NCBI RefSeq assembly: GCF_001758225.1
Contig: NZ_MAST01000005.1
Location: forward strand, 62,001 to 126,000
DNA: 64,000 nt
Reading direction: 5' to 3'
Source: Humibacillus sp. DSM 29435
GTDB taxonomy: Bacteria > Actinomycetota > Actinomycetes > Actinomycetales > Dermatophilaceae
Shown here piece after piece: positions 56,977-64,000 of the stretch; the first letter of the stretch is position 1, and the number at the start of each line of letters is the position of its first letter. The translations under genes were made by a program, and so were the position numbers. The notes beneath the pieces were generated by a model that ran no database searches, had not been told where the DNA came from, and saw nothing but the letters and a program-made list of their open reading frames with translations.

Positions 56977-58374
56977 TCAGGTCTCATCTCGTGGCCGGCG
57001 CCCCAGCCGCCCCGCCAGCCACTGCGACCGGGCCCGAAGCCGCTCCTCGAAACCGCGGTCGGTGGGGGTGTAGTAAGTAGCGCCCTCGAGGTCGTCGGGC
57101 AGGTACTGCTGGCGGGCGACCCCCTCCGGCTCGTCGTGGGAGTAGACGTAGCCGGCGCCGTGGCCGAGCCGCTCGGCCCCGGCGTAGCCACTACCGCGCA
57201 GGTGCGGTGGCACGGCGGCGCCGCGTCCGGCGCGAACATCGGCGATCGCGGCGTTGATCCCCGCGTACGCCGCATTCGACTTCGGGGCCAGGGCGTTGTG
57301 CACGACCGCTTGGGCGAGGATGATTCGCGCCTCGGGCATGCCGATCTGAGCCACGGCGTGCATCGCTGCCACGGCGGTCTGCAGGGCGGTCGGGTCGGCC
57401 ATGCCGACGTCCTCGCTCGCGGCGATCACGATGCGTCGCGCGATGAACCGGGGATCCTCACCGGCCTCGAGCATGCGGGCGAGGTAGTGCAGGGCGGCAT
57501 CGACGTCACTGCCACGCATCGACTTGATGAGCGCGCTCGCCACGTCGTAGTGCTGGTCGCCGGCTCGGTCGTAGCGCACGGCGGCCTGGGCGACGGCCTG
57601 CTCGACCTGGGCGAGGGTGATCGGCACCGGGTCGTCACTCACGGTGCCGGCCGCCACGGCATCCAGCGCCACGCCCGCCGCCGCCTCGAGCGAGGTGAGC
57701 GCACGGCGCGCGTCGCCGCCGGAGATGCGTACGAGGTGGTCCCGGGCATCCGGAGCGAGAGTGTGGGCTCCGTCGAGCCCCCGCTCGTCGGTCAGGGCGG
57801 CGTCGATGACCTCCACGAGCTCGGCATCCGAAAGTGACTGCAGGGTGACCAGCACCGAGCGCGACATCAACGGGGCGATGATGCTGAACGACGGGTTCTC
57901 GGTCGTCGCGGCGACGAGGATGACCGTGCGGTTCTCGACTCCCGGCAGCAGGGCGTCCTGCTGGGCCTTGGTGAAGCGGTGGATCTCGTCGAGGAAGAGC
58001 ACGGTCTGGCGGCCGTACAGCTCGCGGCCACGCACTGCGGACTCCATGACGCCGCGCACGTCCTTGACGCCGGCCGTCACGGCAGAGAGCTCGACGAAGG
58101 TGCGGTCGGCCGCGGTGGCGACGAGGTGCGCCAAGGTGGTCTTGCCGGTGCCCGGCGGGCCCCAGATGATCGCCGACAACGGCCCAGCGGCGCCCCGAGC
58201 GCCTTCGATGAGGCGCCGGAGCGGGCTCCCCGGGCGCAGCACCGCGGCCTGCCCACGCACCTCCTCGAGGGTTCGTGGGCGCATCCGCACGGCGAGCGGG
58301 GCGGCGCCGGACGAGGCGGGCCGGTCAGCGGCTCCGTCTGCGGCGGCGGCGCCGAAGAGATCGTCAGAGGTCAC
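56977..58374 (-). CDS. rarA: Replication-associated recombination protein A (AAA+ ATPase)
   Basis: 465 residues of the RarA/MgsA/WRNIP1 family, which acts at stalled replication forks. A polar tail of about 25 residues precedes [14 protein letters not shown], then [16 protein letters not shown] (Walker A, about 71), LFLDEIHRF (Walker B), [17 protein letters not shown] (sensor 1), [12 protein letters not shown] (sensor 2), and the C-terminal tetramerisation region with [19 protein letters not shown]. The GTG start is only 17 bp from the start of the divergent MMPL gene. Confidence 0.96.
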   Translation of the reverse strand: MTSDDLFGAAAADGAADRPASSGAAPLAVRMRPRTLEEVRGQAAVLRPGSPLRRLIEGARGAAGPLSAIIWGPPGTGKTTLAHLVATAADRTFVELSAVTAGVKDVRGVMESAVRGRELYGRQTVLFLDEIHRFTKAQQDALLPGVENRTVILVAATTENPSFSIIAPLMSRSVLVTLQSLSDAELVEVIDAALTDERGLDGAHTLAPDARDHLVRISGGDARRALTSLEAAAGVALDAVAAGTVSDDPVPITLAQVEQAVAQAAVRYDRAGDQHYDVASALIKSMRGSDVDAALHYLARMLEAGEDPRFIARRIVIAASEDVGMADPTALQTAVAAMHAVAQIGMPEARIILAQAVVHNALAPKSNAAYAGINAAIADVRAGRGAAVPPHLRGSGYAGAERLGHGAGYVYSHDEPEGVARQQYLPDDLEGATYYTPTDRGFEERLRARSQWLAGRLGRRPRDET

Positions 58375-58391
58375 TGTGGAAGGCTAGTCGG

Positions 58392-60773
58392 GTGCCCTCC
58401 CCCTCTGCCGACAGCAGTGCCGGCGTTACGTCGACCCCCGGGTCGCCCACCGTTCTCGTCAGCGGCCCACCCGGTCGACCAACCGGCAGCCCAACCGGAA
58501 GACCACGGAGCGAGCCGGATGCCGGGCCCGACCACACCCGCGAACCCGACCTGGGTGCCGCGTCGCCTCCCGAGCCCGACCCCACCCGCCGGTCGCCACG
58601 GCGGTCGTGGCTGACCCGCCTCGGGGGCGTCATCGGGCACCACCCGTGGCGGTTCGTCATCGCCTGGGCGGTCGCGGCGGTCGTGTGTTTCGCGGTCGCG
58701 GTCGGCGGCGTCACCGGAGAGTCGCTGTTCAACCGGCTGCAGTCCGGTGCGCCAGGCGTCAACGGCGAGGCGCAGAAGGCGCAAGACGTCATCAGCTCTG
58801 TGGAGCCGTCGCTGACGACGCTGACGCTTCAGGTCACCGGCGCCGACCTCACCGACCCGGCCGTCGTGACAGCCGGGGCCGGCGCGACGGCAAAGGTCAG
58901 GGACATTCCCGGCGTCAACGACGTCCGGTCGCCTTTGCTCGCGCCCAACGGGGTCACCGACCCTTCGGTGGCCAGCCTGCTCAGCGGGGGAAGCACGGCC
59001 GCAGGCAAGTTCGTCACCGTGGTCGACTTCGACGCCGGGCTCGACAAGGCCGCCAAGGACACCGCGGAGGCAGCGGTCGACACCGCCCTGCTCGATGTCG
59101 CGACGGCGATGGACGCCAAGGGCACCGTGGGGGGCTTCGGGCCCGTGCTGAAGGCGATCACGAGCACGATCGAACGTGACCTGCTGCGCGGGGAGGGCAT
59201 CGCCCTGCCCCTCACCTTCCTGGTGATGCTGTTCGTGTTCGGGGGCTTCCTTGCCGCCGGGATGCCCATCATCGGCGCCGTGGTCTCGATCGGCGGGGCG
59301 CTGCTGTCGTTGTTCGGCTTCTCGCACGCGCTCGACCTCGACGCCACGGTCGTCAACATCGTGACGCTGCTCGGCCTGGGCCTCTCCATCGACTACGGGC
59401 TGCTCATCGTGAGCCGGTTCCGCGAAGAGCTCTCCCGGCGCGAGCGCCGCGGCCGGGCGACCCCCGAGGAGGTCATCGGCGCGGCCGAGCGCACCGTCGA
59501 CCGAGCCGGACGCACCGTGCTTTTCAGCGGGCTCACCGTCGCCATCGCCCTCTCCGGGCTGCTCGTGTTCGAGGCCGACATCATGAAGGCGATCGGCCTC
59601 GCCGGGGTCAGCGTGGTGCTCGTCGCCATGGTCGTCTCGGTGACGTTGGTGCCTGCACTCGCCGTGCTCGGTGCGAAGCGGCTCTCGCGCAAGGGAAGCG
59701 TGCAGGAGTCTGACACCGGGTTCTTCTCCCGGCTCGCCCACGGGGTGCAGCGACGCCCGGTGTGGGTAATCCTCGGCTCCGTCGCCGTACTGGTCACCCT
59801 CGCGCTGCCGGCCTTCGGCATGAAGCTCACCTCGTCGGGCACCGAGCTGCTGCCGAAGGGGGCGCCCCAGCGGGTGTTCTTCGAGAGCCTCGCGGCCGAC
59901 TACCCGGCCCTCGCCGCGCCCGAGGTGTCCGTCGTCGCCCAGAGCGCCGACACCGCCGCGGTCACCACGTGGGCCCAGACCCTCGAGAGCCGGCCGGGCG
60001 TCACCGACGTGGCCGTACGGCCCCTCGGTGCCGACCACCAGCTGGTCAGCATCATGGTCGCGGGTGATCCCAACTCCGAGCAGGCGCAGGCCCTGGTGCA
60101 CCACATTCGAGACGACACCCGGCCCGGCTTCACCACCCTGACCACCGGCCAGGCGGCCGGGCAGATCGACTTCCTCGACTCGATGACGAGGGGGGCTCCC
60201 TACGCCGTGGGGCTCGTGGTGCTCGGAACCTTCGTGCTGCTCTTCCTCATGACCGGCTCGGTCATCGTGCCGATCAAGGCCCTGATTCTCAACGTCATCT
60301 CCCTGGGCGCTGCCCTGGGAGTCACGGTCTGGATCTTCGAGACCCCCCACCTCGAAGGCCTGCTCAACTTCTCGTCGGTCGGCGCCGTCGAGTCGATGGT
60401 GCCCTTCCTGGTGCTCGCGTTCGGGTTCGGCCTCTCGATGGACTACGAGGTGTTCCTGCTCTCGCGCATCACCGAGTTCTACCGAGCCGGCCACGACAAC
60501 GACCGGGCCGTCTCGCTCGGGCTGCAGCGCACCGGCCGCATCATCACGTCCGCAGCCCTGCTTATCGTCATCGTGTTCGGCGGGTTCATCGCCGGCGACA
60601 TCCTCATCATCAAAGAGATGGGCCTTGCGCTGGTGGCCGCCGTGATCGTCGACTCGACCCTGGTGCGGATGCTGCTCGTGCCGGCCACCATGACGCTGCT
60701 CGGCAAGTGGAACTGGTGGGCGCCGGCTCCGCTGCGCCGCCTTCACGACCGGTTCGGCATCACCGAGGGATGA
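58392..60773 (+). CDS. MMPL-family RND exporter
   Basis: 794 residues. A Pro/Ser-rich cytoplasmic tail of about 75 residues is followed by two MMPL repeats, each with one helix, a periplasmic domain and five helices (about twelve helices in all). Repeat 1 has LTFLVMLFVFGGFLAAG and GLGLSIDYGLLIVSRFREEL; repeat 2 has FGFGLSMDYEVFLLSRITEFY, both carrying the Asp-Tyr pair that conducts protons in MmpL3. The substrate is unknown, probably a lipid or hydrophobic compound. GGAAGG lies eight bases before the GTG at 58392; no other start fits. It overlaps the GNAT gene (ATGA). Confidence 0.9.
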   Translation: MPSPSADSSAGVTSTPGSPTVLVSGPPGRPTGSPTGRPRSEPDAGPDHTREPDLGAASPPEPDPTRRSPRRSWLTRLGGVIGHHPWRFVIAWAVAAVVCFAVAVGGVTGESLFNRLQSGAPGVNGEAQKAQDVISSVEPSLTTLTLQVTGADLTDPAVVTAGAGATAKVRDIPGVNDVRSPLLAPNGVTDPSVASLLSGGSTAAGKFVTVVDFDAGLDKAAKDTAEAAVDTALLDVATAMDAKGTVGGFGPVLKAITSTIERDLLRGEGIALPLTFLVMLFVFGGFLAAGMPIIGAVVSIGGALLSLFGFSHALDLDATVVNIVTLLGLGLSIDYGLLIVSRFREELSRRERRGRATPEEVIGAAERTVDRAGRTVLFSGLTVAIALSGLLVFEADIMKAIGLAGVSVVLVAMVVSVTLVPALAVLGAKRLSRKGSVQESDTGFFSRLAHGVQRRPVWVILGSVAVLVTLALPAFGMKLTSSGTELLPKGAPQRVFFESLAADYPALAAPEVSVVAQSADTAAVTTWAQTLESRPGVTDVAVRPLGADHQLVSIMVAGDPNSEQAQALVHHIRDDTRPGFTTLTTGQAAGQIDFLDSMTRGAPYAVGLVVLGTFVLLFLMTGSVIVPIKALILNVISLGAALGVTVWIFETPHLEGLLNFSSVGAVESMVPFLVLAFGFGLSMDYEVFLLSRITEFYRAGHDNDRAVSLGLQRTGRIITSAALLIVIVFGGFIAGDILIIKEMGLALVAAVIVDSTLVRMLLVPATMTLLGKWNWWAPAPLRRLHDRFGITEG

Positions 60774-61606
60774 CGCCGCCAGTGGGCCACGGGAACCACG
60801 CGGGCCAGGCCGTGGCCGGCCACCCACCGGTCGAGAACCACGGGTACGACGCGCTGCTCGAGGCCACCCAGCGGCATCCGTTCGTGCGCTTCGAGCTTTC
60901 CCCCAACCGGGCCGACACGTGGTGGCAGGCGCCGGGCGCGGTCGCCTTCCGGCGAGAGAGCGCCCGGCACGGCGCCTCGTACGTGCTGCTCGGCGACGAC
61001 GCTGGGGTGGGCGCGCTCATCGAGCACCTCCCCGTGCTGGAGCGGCACGAGCGAACGGTCAGCGGCCGTCGCGGAACGGTCTCGGTGACCCTTCCCCAAC
61101 ACCTCGAACCGCAGCTGCGGCAGCAGTGGCGGGTGGGCTCGGGGGGCGACTGGGAGTGGCTCGTCACGCAGGAGCCTCCCCCCGAGTCGGCGGGTGGGGG
61201 CCGGTCGGATGCCGTGGTGCCCCTTGACGACGTGGCCCGCCGCGTCGAGGTGGCGGCGTTTCTCGCCGAGCACTCCCCCACCGCCGACGCGGCTCCGGGT
61301 GCGGGTGAGCAGTGGTTCGCGATCGAGACCTCGTCGGGGGCGCTGGCTGCGGTCGCGGCGTCCGGTCGCACCCCCGCGGGAGCGCCCCACCTGGTGTCGG
61401 TCGCGGTCGACAGGTCCCTTCGAGGCCGTGGGCTCGGACGCGAGATCGTGGGCGCCCTCACCCGGCGAGCGGTTCTCGAGCACGAGGTGTGCACCCTGGC
61501 GCTCTACTCCACCAATGGCGCCGCTCGGCACCTCTATCTCTCGCTGGGGTACGACAACGTGTGCCAGTGGGCCAGCCGCGCAGTGCACCTGACCGCGCGC
61601 CGGTAG
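60770..61606 (+). CDS. GNAT-family N-acetyltransferase
   Basis: 278 residues. The C-terminal half holds the acetyl-CoA-binding motif A, VSVAVDRSLRGRGLGREIVGALTRRAV, then ALYSTNGAARHLYLSLGYDNVCQWASR. The N-terminal half (residues about 20-160) is unassigned and may be a degenerate second GNAT domain. The ATG overlaps the MMPL stop codon (ATGA), so it is translated together with the exporter. The substrate is unknown; acetylation of the exported compound or of the exporter is speculative. Confidence 0.82.
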   Translation: MTPPVGHGNHAGQAVAGHPPVENHGYDALLEATQRHPFVRFELSPNRADTWWQAPGAVAFRRESARHGASYVLLGDDAGVGALIEHLPVLERHERTVSGRRGTVSVTLPQHLEPQLRQQWRVGSGGDWEWLVTQEPPPESAGGGRSDAVVPLDDVARRVEVAAFLAEHSPTADAAPGAGEQWFAIETSSGALAAVAASGRTPAGAPHLVSVAVDRSLRGRGLGREIVGALTRRAVLEHEVCTLALYSTNGAARHLYLSLGYDNVCQWASRAVHLTARR

Positions 61607-61685
61607 CCAGGTCGAGACCGACGGGGCCCGCCCAGCCAGCCGCGTCCCCTTGCCGTCTCGGCCCGGGTCGAAGGATGCTGGTGGC

Positions 61686-62339
61686 ATGGCTATCGACCTT
61701 TCGGCCCAAGGCGTGACCCAGCGGGACGAGCTGCGGTTCACGCCCACGAGCAAGCGCATCAGGGCGAGCCGACACGGCCATCTGGTCTGCACGACGACCG
61801 AGGCCGTGCTGGTGTGGCTGCCCGGACGGGTCGTGCCCGAGTACGCCGTGCCCGCAGGCTCCTTCTCGGGTGACGTTCCTCGGTCAGCGACCCCGGTCGA
61901 TGATCCCGAGCTGGGCGACTACCTCGTCCTGCCCTTCCGGAAGTTCGACTGGCTCGAGGAGGACGAGTCGGTCATCGGGCACCCGCACGACCCCTACTCA
62001 CGCCTCGACATCCTGCACAGCAACCGACACGTGACGGTCACGGTCGAGGGCGTGGTGCTGGCCGACTCGAACCGGCCGGTCGCCCTGTTCGAGACCGGGC
62101 TGCCGACGCGCTGGTACCTGCCGGCGCACGACGTCAGCACGAACCTGCTGGTCGAGAGCGAGACCCGAACCACCTGCGCCTACAAGGGGCACGCGTCGTA
62201 TCTCTCGCTCGCGGCGGGCGGCGGCGATGACATCGCGTGGGTCTACCGGGCGCCCCTGCGTGAGGCGGAGCCCATCCGTGACCTGATCTGCTTCTGGCCC
62301 GAACGCACGACCACCCTCGTTGACGGGGACCCTGCGTAG
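61686..62339 (+). CDS. DUF427 domain protein
   Basis: 217 residues. It contains the DUF427 beta-barrel pattern: HVTVTVEGVVLADSNRPVALFETGLPTRWYLPAHDV, TTCAYKGHASYLSLAAGG, IAWVYRAPLREAEPIRDLICFW. No activity is established for the family. A first half-domain (residues 20-115) resembles a diverged copy. AAGGATG precedes the ATG at 61686. It may be cotranscribed with the GNAT gene 79 bp upstream. Confidence 0.82.
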   Translation: MAIDLSAQGVTQRDELRFTPTSKRIRASRHGHLVCTTTEAVLVWLPGRVVPEYAVPAGSFSGDVPRSATPVDDPELGDYLVLPFRKFDWLEEDESVIGHPHDPYSRLDILHSNRHVTVTVEGVVLADSNRPVALFETGLPTRWYLPAHDVSTNLLVESETRTTCAYKGHASYLSLAAGGGDDIAWVYRAPLREAEPIRDLICFWPERTTTLVDGDPA

Positions 62340-62388
62340 GCGAGGCAGAAAACCGCGGCACGGAGCAGGTCCGCCGATCAAGCGGCGA

Positions 62389-62469
62389 ATCAGTCTGCGA
62401 TCGCTGCTGCTCCGACGACACCAGACGCAGACTGATCCGCAGTCAGATCGTGGCCGGCCGTCTGATCTG
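62389..62469. terminator. Repeat-rich spacer between DUF427 gene and aspS
   Basis: Between the converging genes, ATCAGTCTGCG (62389-62399) and CGCAGACTGAT (62426-62436) form an exact 11-bp inverted repeat with a 26-base loop. CAGATC (62444-62449) and GATCTG (62464-62469) form a second, and several TCTGATC-like units recur. A bidirectional terminator is the simplest reading. Confidence 0.5.
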
Positions 62470-62511
62470 CCGTCGGATCGGCAGGGTGGCGGCCGCTGAC
62501 CTTCCCGGGGC

Positions 62512-64000
<1,489 letters not shown>

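Noticed and set aside
58371-60827. 818-residue minus-strand frame opposite the MMPL gene
   Set aside because: Shadow of the MMPL exporter, which has clear membrane helices and motifs; the antisense product is low-complexity and charged.

Overview
This is a contiguous chromosomal segment of a high-GC actinobacterium. The actinobacterial-type nucleoid factor mihF, a helicase-motif-less PriA, GTG and ATG starts with short gene overlaps, and a gene order that largely follows the Mycobacterium tuberculosis rpe-fmt-priA-metK-mihF-pyr and alaS-aroE-aroC-efp-nusB blocks all point that way. A member of Micrococcales (Intrasporangiaceae/Dermatophilaceae-like) is my best guess, as an inference. I saw no rRNA, tRNA, CRISPR array, prophage or insertion sequence. 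Almost all genes are core metabolism and information processing on the minus strand. Single plus-strand genes interrupt them: a dienelactone hydrolase, DabBA, an RCC1 protein, a HelD-like ATPase, and the MMPL-GNAT-DUF427 group.

Layout. 1-426: FMN riboswitch leader of a riboflavin gene that starts just off the left edge. 427-4928: rpe, then a tight def-fmt-rsmB run with a convergent dienelactone hydrolase. 4980-9607: accessory block with ArsR-MFS, a saccharopine-dehydrogenase-like reductase, a DUF429 protein and a small winged-helix regulator. 9683-13786: a single gene that joins DabB (proton-channel-type subunit) to DabA (zinc, carbonic-anhydrase-like), i.e. a one-polypeptide inorganic-carbon accumulation system, divergent from the winged-helix regulator. 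13787-19838: mihF, gmk, rpoZ, coaBC, metK, priA. 20130-30362: pyrR-pyrB-pyrC-carA-carB-pyrK-pyrD-pyrF with a PyrR-binding leader; together they cover de novo UMP synthesis except PyrE. 30486-36139: Tat-exported RCC1 propeller, secreted M14 carboxypeptidase, and a Usp-AgcS pair. 36295-39663: nusB, efp and divergent helD-like gene. 39724-50169: alaS-ruvX-mltG-aroE-prepilin peptidase, then aroC-aroK-aroB-(VOC-TrmO fusion)-aroQ. 50615-56719: oligopeptide ABC transporter. 56977-64000: rarA, MMPL exporter with coupled GNAT, DUF427 protein, and 5'-truncated aspS.

How it works together. The pyr genes are chained by 1-4 nt stop/start overlaps and probably share translational repression through PyrR at the leader. 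The shikimate genes form a second coupled run feeding chorismate synthesis, with two odd passengers (a prepilin peptidase and a VOC-TrmO fusion). DabBA would supply bicarbonate; carbamoyl-phosphate synthetase and anaplerotic carboxylases are plausible consumers in a heterotroph, which is inference.

The most unusual items are the DabB-DabA fusion with an inverted repeat overlapping its likely -10 box, the VOC-TrmO fusion, a strongly iterated octamer (GGATGCCG/CGGCATCC) across the window on both strands and in all reading frames, the repeat-rich leader of mihF, and a perfect 22-bp inverted repeat downstream of the oligopeptide transporter operon. No entirely new multi-gene defence or biosynthetic system is evident.
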